NCBI GenBank assembly: GCA_910578195.1 | Contig: CAJTOY010000003.1 | Coordinates: forward strand, 124,001 to 188,000 | Direction of reading: 5' to 3' | DNA length: 64,000 nt | Source: an uncultured Christensenella sp. | GTDB taxonomy: Bacteria; Bacillota; Clostridia; Christensenellales; Borkfalkiaceae | Shown here: positions 29,108 through 38,062 of the stretch, piece by piece | How the letters are laid out: the number at the start of each line of letters is the position of its first letter | Position numbering within the stretch: position 1 is the stretch's first letter | Position numbers and translations under genes: made by a program | The notes under the pieces: generated by a model | The model's input: the letters and a program-made list of their open reading frames with translations, nothing else | What the model was told of the DNA's origin: nothing | Database searches by the model: none

Positions 29108-29888
29108 TATGATAATCGGCAATAAAAAATTCGAAAATTACACCTATGTAATGGCTATTGTAAACCTTACGCCCGACAGCTTCTGGCAAGGTAGCCGCAA
29201 CAACGAATACACCGTATTAAAGACGGTTGAAAGGGCGGTAAAGGACGGCGCGGCGATAATCGATTTGGGCGCGCAGTCTACCAGACCCGGTCATACCGAG
29301 GTTTCCGCCGACGAGGAAATATCCCGCCTCGAACGTCCGTTAAGGCTCGTTAAAGAGAATTTCGGCGTGCCCGTTTCGGTTGACACATACTATCATAAGA
29401 CGGCGCAATTCGCGCTGGAAGCGGGGGCTGAGCTTATTAACGACGTCTGGGGGCTGACGCACGACGAGGGCATGGCGGAGCTGATTGCAAGGCACGGCGC
29501 TTCGGTCTGCATTATGCACAACGCGAAGGAGGTGCTTTCGGGCGATATCTGGCAGCCGATAACCGACTTTTTGAAGGGCAGCGTTTCGCTCGCGCTGAAC
29601 GCGGGCATCGACAAGGACAAAATTTGTCTTGACGGCGGCATAGGCTTTGCAAAGACCCGCGAGCAAAACTTCGAGCTTTTGAACGGCTACGAAAAGCTTT
29701 CGTTCGACGGCTATCCGCTCCTCCTCGGCACGAGCCGCAAATCAATGTTCGGCGGGAACGTTGAGGACAGGCTTCCGCAGACGGTGGAAAGCACGCGGCT
29801 TGCCGCAAGGAAAAAAGTATTGTTCGTGCGCGTGCACGACGTGAAAGAAAACGCAGAGGCAATTGAAAAAATATATGAACACAGTTAA
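29100..29888 (+). CDS. folP: Dihydropteroate synthase
   Basis: A 262-residue TIM-barrel enzyme that condenses p-aminobenzoate with dihydropterin pyrophosphate, the sulfonamide target. Diagnostic motifs: 'MAIVNLTPDSFW' near residue 17, 'IDLGAQSTRPG' (usually GGESTRPG), 'VSVDTYY', 'INDVWGL', and the C-terminal 'LLGTSRKSMFG' and 'RVHDV'. It has the usual family length. An ATG at 29109 is an alternative start. It overlaps folBK at the 3' end by 14 bases. Confidence 0.93.
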   Translation: MSNMIIGNKKFENYTYVMAIVNLTPDSFWQGSRNNEYTVLKTVERAVKDGAAIIDLGAQSTRPGHTEVSADEEISRLERPLRLVKENFGVPVSVDTYYHKTAQFALEAGAELINDVWGLTHDEGMAELIARHGASVCIMHNAKEVLSGDIWQPITDFLKGSVSLALNAGIDKDKICLDGGIGFAKTREQNFELLNGYEKLSFDGYPLLLGTSRKSMFGGNVEDRLPQTVESTRLAARKKVLFVRVHDVKENAEAIEKIYEHS

Positions 29889-30642
29889 AATACGCGGGCT
29901 CGAAATTTCCGCCCGCCACGGCGTGAACGACTTCGAAAAGGTCGAGGCGCAGCGCTTTATCTTCGACGTCGACGTCGGAACGGACTTTTATCGTGCGGCG
30001 ATTGACGACGACTTAAACGGCACGGTGAACTACGCGCGCCTTTGCAAGCTGATAACCGAAATAACCCAAAGCAACGTTTTCAATCTTTTGGAAAAGCTCG
30101 CCTACGAGTGCGCTTACGCCGTGCTCGAAAATTTCGAAAACGCAAAAAATATAACGCTGACCGTATGGAAACCCGACGCGCCCATGAAGCGCAAATTCGA
30201 CGGCGTTGGGGTTACGGTCGCGCTCGAACGCGAGCTTGTTTATCTTTCCCTCGGTTCGAGCGAGGGCGACAAAAAGGCGTACCTCGACAGTGCGCTTCAA
30301 AAGCTGGACAAGACCCGAGGGGTTAAGGTTTTGAAAGTTTCGGAGTATATAAAAACGGCGCCCTACGGCGGAGTGGCGGAGAACGAATTTTTAAATTGCG
30401 CCGCGTGCGTTTCAACCTTTCTGACCCCGCACGCCCTCCTCGACGAAATACACCGCATAGAGGGGGAGTGCGGCAGAGTGCGCGATAAGCGCTGGGGGGA
30501 CAGAACGCTGGATATAGATATAATCTTTTTCGGCGACAAAAGAGTTAACGACGAAACGCTGACAATTCCCCACCCCGATTATAACAACCGCGATTTTGTT
30601 AAAATACCGTTAAAGAGTATCGCTTCACATTTATTCAAATAA
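29875..30642 (+). CDS. folBK: Fused dihydroneopterin aldolase and HPPK
   Basis: A 255-residue two-domain folate enzyme. Residues 1 to about 118 are FolB (dihydroneopterin aldolase: 'ISARHGVNDFEKVEAQRF', 'LEKLAYECAYAVLE', 'VWKPDAPM'). Residues about 121-255 are FolK (6-hydroxymethyl-7,8-dihydropterin pyrophosphokinase: 'VYLSLGSSEGDK', 'SEYIKTAPYGG', and the signature 'RWGDRTLDIDIIFF'). The two catalyse successive steps just before FolP. The ATG at 29875 lies inside the end of folP; an in-frame TTG at 29863 is less likely. folE is not in the window. Confidence 0.93.
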   Translation: MNTVKIRGLEISARHGVNDFEKVEAQRFIFDVDVGTDFYRAAIDDDLNGTVNYARLCKLITEITQSNVFNLLEKLAYECAYAVLENFENAKNITLTVWKPDAPMKRKFDGVGVTVALERELVYLSLGSSEGDKKAYLDSALQKLDKTRGVKVLKVSEYIKTAPYGGVAENEFLNCAACVSTFLTPHALLDEIHRIEGECGRVRDKRWGDRTLDIDIIFFGDKRVNDETLTIPHPDYNNRDFVKIPLKSIASHLFK

Positions 30643-30673
30643 AATGTTTGTGCATATTGCACAAACATTTTTA
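30642..30673 (+). terminator. Terminator of the folate operon
   Basis: AAATGTTTGTGCA pairs perfectly with TGCACAAACATTT around a 3-base loop, followed by more T. It overlaps the folBK stop codon by one base. Confidence 0.85.
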
Positions 30674-30680
30674 AAAAATA

Positions 30681-30709
30681 TATACAAAAATTAAAAATTA
30701 TGTTATAAT
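30681..30709 (+). promoter_or_regulatory. Promoter of the ppx gene, extended -10 type
   Basis: TATACA (30681-30686), a 17-base spacer and TATAAT (30704-30709), with TG one base before the -10 box. It gives a leader of about 60 nt. Confidence 0.6.
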
Positions 30710-30778
30710 TCCGATAAATTGAGAAGTAATGTTAATTTTTTTTAACGCAGTCCGGAAGAGGTCTGCGGGGAGTATGGT

Positions 30779-32293
30779 TTGGAAAAAATAGGCATAATTG
30801 ATTTGGGCTCGAATTCCGCAAGGCTTGTGATAGTCGACCTTTTTGCGGACAACCATTTTATGGTAGTGGACGAATTGAAAGAAAGCGTTCGTCTCGGACA
30901 AGATATGGAGCGCGACGGGTTTTTAAAGCCCCAGCGCGTTGCGGAAACAATCAGAACGTTGAAGATGTTCCGCAAGCTTTGCGACGCGAGCGGGGTCACC
31001 CGCATTATAGCTGTCGCGACCGCGGCGGTGCGCCGCGCGAAAAATCAGCGCAGCTTTTTAGACGAAATTCAGGCGAGCTGCGGAATTAAAATACGCGTCC
31101 TTTCCGCCGAGGAGGAGGCGCTTTACGTCTATCGCGGCGTTATAAACACTATGGACGTGCCCAAGGGCATAGTGCTCGAAATAGGCGGCGGCGCGACGAA
31201 AATCGTATATTACAACAGAAGATGTATAATCAACTACGTCACCCTTCCGTTCGGTGCGGTTACGCTTACGGGACTGTTTGCCGACGACGGCTTGAAGCCC
31301 GAGGAAATCGCGAAGAAAATCGAAGAGTTTTTCACCGAACAGCTAAAACAAATCGAGTGGATAAACACCGTCGACCCCGACGCGCAAATGATAGGCGTGG
31401 GCGGCTCGTTCAGAAATCTTTTCAAGATAAGCAAGATGGTGCACAAGTACCCTCTCGATACCGTGCACAACTACGTTATGAAGACCGAAGAGTTTTTGCC
31501 CGTGTACGACATGCTCAAAGTGCTCGACTTGGACAAAAAGAAGAAGATAAAGGGGCTTTCCGCCGAGCGGGCGGACATATTGCCTGCGGCGCTCGCGATA
31601 GTGAAATCGTTTGTGTCGTTCTTTAATTTCGAGCGTTTCACAATTTCGGGCTCGGGACTTAGGGAAGGCATTATGGTCAATCAGGCGTTGCCCATGACCG
31701 AGGAAAAACCCATTTCCGACGTCTTGAATTATTCGCTGACCACCCTCGTCAAATACTACGGCTGCGACGAAAAACACGTCGAGCACGTCGTGAATTTGAG
31801 CATACAGCTTTTCAAACAGCTCAGGGTTTTGCACAAATTCCCGAGGCAGTATTTGAAGGTGTTGAAGGTCGCGGCGACGTTGCACGACTGCGGACAGCGC
31901 ATTAAATACTACAACCACCAGCGCCACAGCTGTTACATGATATTGAACGCCAACCTCTACGGCGTGTCGCACAGAGATATCGTGCTCGCCGCGTTCACGG
32001 CGTGCTGTCACAAGAAGGAGGATATCAACGCCTACGAGTGGGCGAGGTATCGCGATTTACTGCACGAGGACGATATCGAAATCGTCAAGCGCCTCGGCGT
32101 TATGCTGCGCATTGCCGAAAGTCTGGACAGGTCTATGTCCGGCACGGTCAAGTCAATCAACTGCGATATTTTGGGCGACTCGGTCATTATGAAAACCGAA
32201 GTGGACGGCGACGCAACTTTGGAAATCCGCGATGCAATGGCGGCGAGTACCGAGTTCAAGAAATCCTTCCACAAAAATCTGGAAATACTTTAA
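30779..32293 (+). CDS. ppx: Ppx/GppA family phosphatase (exopolyphosphatase-like)
   Basis: A 504-residue enzyme of the ASKHA fold that hydrolyses polyphosphate and/or pppGpp. N-terminal phosphate loops are visible: 'IIDLGSNSARLVI' (residues 5-17) and 'VLEIGGGATKIV' (about 131-142). Residues about 310-504 form an HD-like domain with 'ATLHDCGQRIKYYNH', as in longer Ppx proteins. The start must be TTG at 30779: the ATG five bases upstream runs into a stop after five codons, and the GGGGAG site is well placed for the TTG. It is a single gene between its own promoter and terminator. Ppx and GppA activity cannot be separated here. Confidence 0.88.
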   Translation: MEKIGIIDLGSNSARLVIVDLFADNHFMVVDELKESVRLGQDMERDGFLKPQRVAETIRTLKMFRKLCDASGVTRIIAVATAAVRRAKNQRSFLDEIQASCGIKIRVLSAEEEALYVYRGVINTMDVPKGIVLEIGGGATKIVYYNRRCIINYVTLPFGAVTLTGLFADDGLKPEEIAKKIEEFFTEQLKQIEWINTVDPDAQMIGVGGSFRNLFKISKMVHKYPLDTVHNYVMKTEEFLPVYDMLKVLDLDKKKKIKGLSAERADILPAALAIVKSFVSFFNFERFTISGSGLREGIMVNQALPMTEEKPISDVLNYSLTTLVKYYGCDEKHVEHVVNLSIQLFKQLRVLHKFPRQYLKVLKVAATLHDCGQRIKYYNHQRHSCYMILNANLYGVSHRDIVLAAFTACCHKKEDINAYEWARYRDLLHEDDIEIVKRLGVMLRIAESLDRSMSGTVKSINCDILGDSVIMKTEVDGDATLEIRDAMAASTEFKKSFHKNLEIL

Positions 32294-32297
32294 TTTG

Positions 32298-32322
32298 AAT
32301 GCCGCATAACTGCGGCATTTTA
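32298..32322 (+). terminator. Terminator after ppx
   Basis: AATGCCGCA / TGCGGCATT with a 4-base loop, followed by TTAC. It lies between ppx and maf, so the maf start must be downstream of it. Confidence 0.75.
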
Positions 32323-32331
32323 CTAAATCAT

Positions 32332-32883
32332 ATGGAATATATTCTCGCAAGCGCGTCGCCGCGGCGCAAGGAGCTTTTCGGGCTCGTCGTTCCCGCGTTC
32401 GAAGCAATTCCCGCAACGGCGGAAGAAAAAGTCAATATATCTATGTTCCCCGAGCAGACCGTCTGCGATCTCGCCGAAAACAAGTGCGACGAGGTTTTCG
32501 CCTCGCACAAGGACAAAACCGTCGTGGGCTGCGATACGGTCGTGGTGTTCGAGGGCGAAATTCTGGGCAAGCCCAAGGACAGGACGGACGCGTTCAACAC
32601 GCTCAAACGTCTTTCGGGCAAGACGCATTACGTGCTGACTGGCGTTTGCGTGCGGAATAAACACAAAAAGCTGAAAGACTTCGACAAAACCGAGGTAAAA
32701 TTCAATATTTTATCCGACGACTTTATAAAGATTTACGTCGACAGCGGTTCGCCTCTGGACAAGGCGGGCAGTTACGGCATACAGGACGGCGGACTGGTAA
32801 AAGAATATTTCGGCAGCTATACCAACGTAGTGGGGTTACCCGTGACGCTGGTCAAAAAAATGCTCGAAGAGGTACGCGAATGA
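32332..32883 (+). CDS. maf: Maf family nucleotide pyrophosphatase
   Basis: A 183-residue house-cleaning pyrophosphatase for non-canonical or modified NTPs. Family marks: 'ILASASPRRKELF' at residues 4-16, 'TVVGCDTVVVFEGEILGKPKD', 'GKTHYVLTGVCV', 'DKAGSYGIQDGG' and 'NVVGLPV'. The ATG at 32332 is correct, because an upstream ATG lies in the ppx terminator. There is no Shine-Dalgarno site and a weak TACTAA sits 5 bases before the ATG. The stop overlaps the next start (ATGA). Maf next to an MreB-type gene is a common arrangement. Confidence 0.92.
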   Translation: MEYILASASPRRKELFGLVVPAFEAIPATAEEKVNISMFPEQTVCDLAENKCDEVFASHKDKTVVGCDTVVVFEGEILGKPKDRTDAFNTLKRLSGKTHYVLTGVCVRNKHKKLKDFDKTEVKFNILSDDFIKIYVDSGSPLDKAGSYGIQDGGLVKEYFGSYTNVVGLPVTLVKKMLEEVRE

Positions 32884-33893
32884 TAAGACTTGCAATCGAT
32901 TTCGGTTCAAGCGTTACTAAAATTTATATCCCGGGCAGCGGCGTGGTGCTTATGGAAGCGACGTGCATTGCCGTGGAGAAAATAGACGATAACGGCGAAC
33001 GGCGGCTGGGCGTCAAGGCGTACGGCGACAAGGCGCGCGCGCTTTCGGGCAGGGCGGCGGTCAACACGCACATAGTAAATCCCGTGTTCGAGGGGGATAT
33101 CGTGCACGAAAACCTCGCGGCGTGCCTTCTTCAAAACTTTTTGGAAAAGGTGGAGGTAACCAAGCGAAAGGCGAAAAAGACCGAAGCGCTGTTTATTCTC
33201 CCTTGCGGGTGCACCCCCGAACTCAAAGAAAAATATAAGCGTGTCGCCGCGGAGTGCGGGATAGGCTCGGTTTATTTTACGATAACCCCGTTTGCCGCAG
33301 TGCTCGGGCACAACGTCGCGATAAGCGAAAGCACGCCCATGTTCTGTATAGATATAGGCTATGGCATAACCAACATCGCGGTGCTGTCGCGCGACGGACT
33401 GATTAAGGGCGTAAACGTGAATATCGGCGGAGGCAATATCGACGTGCACTTGATTGATATAATCGCCGAAAATCACGGCTTGAAGATAGGCACGCAGACC
33501 GCAGAGAAATTGAAAAACACCGTCGGAAGCCTTTTGCACGACGACAACAAAATGATTGTCGCGGACGGACGCGAGGTAAAAAGCGGCGCGCCCGCGTCGC
33601 TTGCGGTCAATTCCTCACAGCTTGCCGATATTATAAAGACATACGTCGACAAGGTAATCGAGTATTCGTCGGCATTAATGACCAAGCTTTCCGCCGAGGT
33701 GTCCTCGGGCATAGTGCGCGGCGGAATATTTTTGTCGGGCGGGCTGATTAAAATGGACGGGCTTGCCGAGTATATCGAGGAAAAGCTGAAAATCCCCGTA
33801 AACCTGCCGGAGGAGCCTCAGCTCGCCGCCGTGATAGGCGCGGGCGCGATACTTTCCAACGACGATTTGTTCGACGTATTCGCAACAGATTAA
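32880..33893 (+). CDS. MreB-like actin-family protein
   Basis: A 337-residue actin-fold ATPase related to MreB. Phosphate-binding loops appear as 'LAIDFGSSVTKIYI' (residues 4-17) and 'FCIDIGYGITNIAVL' (about 158-172), the adenosine region as 'GGIFLSGGLIKMDGLAEYI', and 'VNIGGGNIDVHLID' is the MreB 'GG..D' stretch. Also typical is 'THIVNPVFEGDIVHENLA', near the MreB 'ARPLKDGVI' region. It would polymerise at the membrane and guide wall synthesis. mreC and mreD are absent nearby, so this may be a secondary MreB/Mbl paralogue. Translation is coupled to maf. Confidence 0.82.
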   Translation: MIRLAIDFGSSVTKIYIPGSGVVLMEATCIAVEKIDDNGERRLGVKAYGDKARALSGRAAVNTHIVNPVFEGDIVHENLAACLLQNFLEKVEVTKRKAKKTEALFILPCGCTPELKEKYKRVAAECGIGSVYFTITPFAAVLGHNVAISESTPMFCIDIGYGITNIAVLSRDGLIKGVNVNIGGGNIDVHLIDIIAENHGLKIGTQTAEKLKNTVGSLLHDDNKMIVADGREVKSGAPASLAVNSSQLADIIKTYVDKVIEYSSALMTKLSAEVSSGIVRGGIFLSGGLIKMDGLAEYIEEKLKIPVNLPEEPQLAAVIGAGAILSNDDLFDVFATD

Positions 33894-33915
33894 AATTCAC
33901 TTATATGTAATGATA

Positions 33916-33948
33916 AAAAGCTCTCGAACATGCTGTTCGAGAGCTTTT
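33916..33948. terminator. Bidirectional terminator after the MreB-like gene
   Basis: A perfect 15-bp stem, AAAAGCTCTCGAACA / TGTTCGAGAGCTTTT, with a 3-base loop and A/T runs at both ends. It serves the plus-strand operon and possibly the minus-strand gene at 33996. Confidence 0.85.
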
Positions 33949-33995
33949 ATCTGCAAATCATTTAGAAAGATAAATTGAAATTTAGCAAATTGTTT

Positions 33996-34508
33996 TTATT
34001 CTTTTAACTTTTTACGTTGCATTAAAAATAAAAGAACTGCTACACCTGCAAAAATAATAAAACAAATTAAACTTACAATTCCAATTATCAATGCCCTTTT
34101 TGTTGAACCGAATTCCTGTTGCCAATTATAATCGCTGACTGCAATACTATGTCCCTGTCCATTAATATAAATAGGAATTTTACCACCTATATAGCCTTCG
34201 GCAGTTTCTTTACCCGATACAGTTATATAACCTTGATACAAAAAATTACCGTCATTATATTCATAATGCACATTCCAATTATTTGAATAGCCATGAGATG
34301 TTGCGCCCTGTGAAAGCTGTAATATTGATGTAACTTCAGCTTGAATAACATTATTCGTATCCATTTTTTCATCTCTGCTAAATTCAGCATACAAACCAAA
34401 TGAACATGATGATATTAAACAAGTAATAACGATTAAAATGTATAAAGGAATACTTTTCAAAAAGAATTTTTTATAAAGTTTCCTTGTTTCAGTGTTGTCT
34501 TTAATCAC
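33996..34508 (-). CDS. Membrane protein of unknown function (DUF3592-like topology)
   Basis: A 170-residue protein with membrane helices at about 17-40 and 138-162 and an extracytoplasmic domain between them ('VIQAEVTSILQL', 'VHYEYNDGNFLYQGYITV', 'GGKIPIYIN'). This two-helix plan resembles DUF3592, but I cannot confirm it. The gene and its flanks are markedly more AT-rich and use more A/T-ending codons than the neighbours, suggesting recent acquisition. It stands alone on the minus strand between the MreB-like gene and lepA. Confidence 0.65.
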   Translation of the reverse strand: MIKDNTETRKLYKKFFLKSIPLYILIVITCLISSCSFGLYAEFSRDEKMDTNNVIQAEVTSILQLSQGATSHGYSNNWNVHYEYNDGNFLYQGYITVSGKETAEGYIGGKIPIYINGQGHSIAVSDYNWQQEFGSTKRALIIGIVSLICFIIFAGVAVLLFLMQRKKLKE

Positions 34509-34635
34509 AAAGCTACTCCGCTAAATTACTGTTTATCGTAAAATTATTATAGCATAAAGATATTGAAAAAAACAAGCGACTGATAATTGTAGACTCATAA
34601 CACTTATTAAAAAAATAAATGTACGGTTTAAATTC

Positions 34636-34664
34636 TTGCAAAAGAGTTTGAGTTTCTATATAAT
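34636..34664 (+). promoter_or_regulatory. lepA promoter giving a leaderless mRNA
   Basis: TTGCAA (34636-34641), a 17-base spacer, TATAAT (34659-34664). The predicted start is at 34671, the A of the lepA ATG. No Shine-Dalgarno site is present. Confidence 0.75.
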
Positions 34665-34670
34665 AAAAAT

Positions 34671-36476
34671 ATGATTAAAAGCAGCAACATACGCAACTTC
34701 TGTATAATAGCCCACATAGACCACGGCAAGAGTACGCTCGCCGACAGACTTATGGAAAAGACGGGGCAGGTTTCTTCGAGGGATATGGAAAACCAGCTTC
34801 TCGATTCAATGGATATCGAGAGGGAGCGCGGCATAACAATCAAGCTAACGCCCGTGAGAATGTTTTATACCGCAAAAGACGGACAAGAGTACGTTTTCAA
34901 CTTGATAGACACCCCGGGGCACGTCGACTTCACCTACGAAGTTTCGCGTTCGCTCGCCGCGTGCGAGGGCGCGATATTAATCGTCGACGCGTCGCAAGGC
35001 GTAGAGGCGCAGACGCTTGCAAACGTCTATCTCGCGCTCGAAAACAACCTTGAAATTCTGCCCGTTATCAATAAAATCGACTTGCCCTCCGCCCGCCCCG
35101 ACGAGGCGAAAAAGGAAATAGAGGACGTTATAGGGCTCGACGCTTCGAACGCGCCCCTCGTTTCCGCGAAGGAGGGCATAGGCATAGAGGACGTGCTCGA
35201 AAGCGTGGTGCACAGCTTCCCGCCTCCGCAGGGCGATTTGAACGCGCCCCTCAAAGCGCTTATATTCGACAGCTATTACGACAACTATAAGGGCGTAATG
35301 CTGTTCGTGAGAGTAAAGGACGGCAAGATATGCGCGGGCGACAGAATAAAGACCTTCCGCTCGGATAAGATTTACGACGTTGTCGAGGTCGGCGTATTCA
35401 GCCCCAACCTCGTGCCAAAAGACGGACTTTACGCGGGCGAGGTCGGCTATATCGCGGCTTCGATAAAATCCATTTTAGACGTTGCGGTCGGCGATACGGT
35501 CATAAACGCCGAGGCGCCCGCCGCCGAGCCTTTGCCCGGCTATAAAAAGGTGCAAAGCGTTGTGTTCTGCGGAATTTATCCGCTCGACGGCAGCAGATTT
35601 AACGACCTCAAAGAGGCGATTTTGAAATTACAGCTCAACGACGCTTCGCTTATATTCGAGCCCGACAATTCGGTCGCGCTCGGCTTCGGTTTCCGCTGCG
35701 GCTTTTTGGGGCTGCTGCATATGGAAATTATTCAGGAGCGTATCGAACGCGAGTTCGGGCTGGAAATAATAACCACCGCGCCGTCGGTAAGCTACAAGGT
35801 GGTAAAGACGGACGGAGAGGTCATTTTCGTGGACAACCCGTCGCACCTTCCCCAGCCCTCGGATATCGAGCACATGGAGGAGCCCATAGTGCACGCGGAC
35901 ATATATTCCCCGCCCGACTACCTCGGTCAGATAATGGATTTATGCCGTGAAAAGCGGGGTACGTTTCTGCAAATGACATACCTCGATAAAAGCCGCGTTC
36001 AGCTCGAATACGACTTGCCGCTCAACGAAATTATTTTCGACTTTTTCGACAGTATAAAGTCGCGCACACGCGGCTATGCAAGCTTCGATTACGAGCTGAA
36101 AGGGTACGAGCGGAGCAAGCTCGTCAAGCTGGACATACTTCTGAACGGCGAGCCTTGCGACGCGCTTTCGATGATAGTGCACGAGGATTCTGCGTACACG
36201 CGCGGCAGAGTGCTTTGCGAAAACTTGAAGGAAGCAATTCCCCGCCAGCTTTTCGAAGTGCCCGTGCAGGCGGCGATAGGCGGAAAGATAATCGCGCGCG
36301 AGACGGTCAAAGCCGTCAGAAAAGACGTGCTTGCCAAGTGCTACGGCGGCGACATTACCCGAAAGAAAAAGCTTTTGGAAAAGCAGAAAGAGGGCAAAAA
36401 GCGTATGCGTTCGATAGGCTCGGTAGAGGTGCCGTCGGAAGTGTTTATGCAGATTTTGAAAACCAACAAAGATTAA
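34671..36476 (+). CDS. lepA: Elongation factor 4 (LepA)
   Basis: A 601-residue ribosome-associated GTPase that affects tRNA movement and initiation-complex maturation. G1 is 'AHIDHGKST' (residues 14-22), G3 'DTPGH', G4 'NKIDLPSA'. EF-Tu-like domain II and EF-G-like domains III and V follow. The LepA-specific C-terminal domain ends with '[22 protein letters not shown]'. Length is typical for the family. The ATG coincides with the predicted transcription start. hemW follows two genes on, a linkage common in Firmicutes. Confidence 0.97.
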   Translation: MIKSSNIRNFCIIAHIDHGKSTLADRLMEKTGQVSSRDMENQLLDSMDIERERGITIKLTPVRMFYTAKDGQEYVFNLIDTPGHVDFTYEVSRSLAACEGAILIVDASQGVEAQTLANVYLALENNLEILPVINKIDLPSARPDEAKKEIEDVIGLDASNAPLVSAKEGIGIEDVLESVVHSFPPPQGDLNAPLKALIFDSYYDNYKGVMLFVRVKDGKICAGDRIKTFRSDKIYDVVEVGVFSPNLVPKDGLYAGEVGYIAASIKSILDVAVGDTVINAEAPAAEPLPGYKKVQSVVFCGIYPLDGSRFNDLKEAILKLQLNDASLIFEPDNSVALGFGFRCGFLGLLHMEIIQERIEREFGLEIITTAPSVSYKVVKTDGEVIFVDNPSHLPQPSDIEHMEEPIVHADIYSPPDYLGQIMDLCREKRGTFLQMTYLDKSRVQLEYDLPLNEIIFDFFDSIKSRTRGYASFDYELKGYERSKLVKLDILLNGEPCDALSMIVHEDSAYTRGRVLCENLKEAIPRQLFEVPVQAAIGGKIIARETVKAVRKDVLAKCYGGDITRKKKLLEKQKEGKKRMRSIGSVEVPSEVFMQILKTNKD

Positions 36477-36477
36477 T

Positions 36478-36596
36478 AAAACTCATATAAGCGTCGCATA
36501 GCGTCGTTGCGTTCCGTGTTCGCTCGGTCACTTACATCATTGTAAGCTCCCTCGCAAATACTCACGCGCCTCGCTCTGCTTGCTTATCTGAGTTTT
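36478..36596. repeat. 119-bp palindromic intergenic repeat, copy 1
   Basis: A long hairpin element. Outer arms AAAACTCATATAAGC (36478-36492) and GCTTATCTGAGTTTT (36582-36596) pair with one mismatch. Inner pairings are GTGTTCGC/GCAAATAC (36516-36523/36554-36561) and CTTAC/GTAAG (36531-36535/36542-36546). The core, about 36514-36563, is nearly identical to the copy at 40888-41006, which is also exactly 119 bp, while the outer arms differ in sequence but still pair. It carries no ORF. It could be a MITE or REP-like element, or a structured RNA. The left arm overlaps the lepA end by none, starting 2 bases after its stop. Confidence 0.8.
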
Positions 36597-36607
36597 AGAC
36601 ATATTTT
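36580..36607 (+). promoter_or_regulatory. Candidate promoter of the Ogt-type gene
   Basis: TTGCTT (36580-36585), a 16-base spacer, TATTTT (36602-36607). The -35 box overlaps the right arm of the 119-bp repeat, and transcription would begin at the ATG (36613). Moderate match to consensus. Confidence 0.45.
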
Positions 36608-36612
36608 TATTT

Positions 36613-36921
36613 ATGAACGACTTTTACAACAGAGTTTATGAATTTGTAAAGCAAGTGCCGCGCGGTAAAGTGACGACCTACGGTGCTGCCGCGCGCGCCG
36701 CGGGTGCGCCGCGCGCGGCAAGACAAGTCGGGCGCGCGTTGCACTGCAACCCCGAACCCGGCGTAATCCCCTGTCACCGCGTGGTGTTCAAGGACGGAAG
36801 CCTTACAAGCGGGTTTGCGTTCGGCGGACGCGACGTGCAAAGGGCAATGCTCGAAAGCGAGGGCGTGAAATTTATAGAAGAATATACCGTAGACATGAAA
36901 AATTGCGAATGGGAGGTGTAA
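36613..36921 (+). CDS. Short MGMT/Ogt-family DNA alkyltransferase-like protein
   Basis: A 102-residue protein corresponding to the C-terminal DNA-binding and active-site domain of O6-alkylguanine-DNA alkyltransferase; the N-terminal domain is missing. 'VPRGKVTTYGAAARAAG' is the helix-turn-helix, and 'GVIPCHRVV' has the acceptor Cys (C54). The Cys is kept, unlike the Trp of alkyltransferase-like proteins, so transfer activity is possible. The family includes many such short forms. There is no ribosome site before the ATG. hemW starts 3 bases after the stop. Confidence 0.85.
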   Translation: MNDFYNRVYEFVKQVPRGKVTTYGAAARAAGAPRAARQVGRALHCNPEPGVIPCHRVVFKDGSLTSGFAFGGRDVQRAMLESEGVKFIEEYTVDMKNCEWEV

Positions 36922-36923
36922 AT

Positions 36924-38033
36924 ATGGCGGGAATTTACGTGCATATACCGTTTTGTAAGTCGAAGTGCAGATACTGCGACTTCGCTTCCTTTCCCGACAA
37001 AATTTGCTTTGCCGAAAGCTATATGGCGTGCGTGTACCGCGAAATGTCCATGCGTTCGGCGGAGCTTAAAAATTACACCTTCGACACTCTCTACATAGGC
37101 GGCGGCACGCCGTCGGTCGTGGACGAAAACTACATCGCAATGCTTGTCGCGGCGGCGAAGAAAAATTTCAAACTTTCCGAAAACGCCGAAATCACAATCG
37201 AGATAAACCCCGGCACGGTCAGTGCGGGCAAGATAGAGACGTACAAAAAGTGCGGCATAAACCGCTTTTCGGTGGGGCTTCAAACCGCAATCGACAGCCA
37301 GCTTCAAGACATAGGAAGAATACATTCTCTGAACGACTTTTTACTGTGCGCCAAGCTTTTGAAGGGTGAAAATTTCAGCGTCGACGTCATGACCGGGCTG
37401 AAAGACCAGACCGTCGCAGACGTCGAAAGGACGAGTGAAGTCGCGGCTTCGGCGGGGGGGAGCCATATTTCCATGTATGCGCTTACGCCCGAGGACGGCA
37501 CGCCCGTTTATACCGATTATCTTAACGGCGAGCTTCCCGACGGCGACGAGGTCGCGGCAATGTATGCGGCGGGGGTGAAGAAGCTCGGCTCGCTCGGATT
37601 TGACAGATACGAGGTCTCGAATTTCTGCAAAAAGGGCAGAGAAAGCCGCCACAACCAAAACTATTGGCAGAGGGGGGAATATATCGGCTTCGGCGTATCC
37701 GCTTCCTCGCACATAAACAATATCCGCTTTACGAACACCTTCGATTTGGACGAATATTTCAAGTGTATTCTGTCGGGTCACCTCGCGGTAATCAACCGCG
37801 AAGAGGTCGACGAACAAGGGCGGGAGGAGGAGTATATTATGCTCCGCCTCAGAACTTCGGACGGGATTGACCTTGATAAGTTTAAATCGCTTTTCGGCGT
37901 AGGATTCGAAGAGAAGTACAAACCTCAGCTTAAAAAACTTGCGGACAGCCTTATAATCACCGACAAAACCGTAAAGATAAAGGACGAATATTTATTCGTC
38001 CAGAACAGCATAATAGTTGAATTTTTCAGTTAA
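36924..38033 (+). CDS. hemW: Radical SAM protein HemW (coproporphyrinogen-oxidase-like, haem chaperone)
   Basis: A 369-residue radical SAM enzyme. The 4Fe-4S site is C11-x3-C15-x2-C18 in 'IPFCKSKCRYCDF'. Also visible are 'YIGGGTPS', 'EINPGT', 'RFSVGLQT' (usually RxSxGxQ) and the HemN C-terminal region with 'EEYIMLRLRTSDGIDL'. Proteins of this group near lepA are HemW, which handles haem, rather than true HemN. The Asn and Gly positions typical of HemW could not be checked by alignment. I chose the ATG at 36924 because GGAGGT lies 8 bases upstream; a TTG at 36903 is unlikely. Confidence 0.9.
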   Translation: MAGIYVHIPFCKSKCRYCDFASFPDKICFAESYMACVYREMSMRSAELKNYTFDTLYIGGGTPSVVDENYIAMLVAAAKKNFKLSENAEITIEINPGTVSAGKIETYKKCGINRFSVGLQTAIDSQLQDIGRIHSLNDFLLCAKLLKGENFSVDVMTGLKDQTVADVERTSEVAASAGGSHISMYALTPEDGTPVYTDYLNGELPDGDEVAAMYAAGVKKLGSLGFDRYEVSNFCKKGRESRHNQNYWQRGEYIGFGVSASSHINNIRFTNTFDLDEYFKCILSGHLAVINREEVDEQGREEEYIMLRLRTSDGIDLDKFKSLFGVGFEEKYKPQLKKLADSLIITDKTVKIKDEYLFVQNSIIVEFFS

Positions 38034-38062
38034 AAACAGCGGCGCAGCGCGCCGCTGTTTTT
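38032..38062. terminator. Bidirectional terminator between hemW and the lipoprotein gene
   Basis: AAAAACAGCGGCGC / GCGCCGCTGTTTTT, perfect 14-bp stem with a 3-base loop. It overlaps the stop codons of both convergent genes. Confidence 0.85.

Noticed and set aside
31343..32011. Minus-strand frame of 222 codons inside ppx
   Set aside because: Opposite strand of conserved Ppx/GppA sequence, with no supporting signals.
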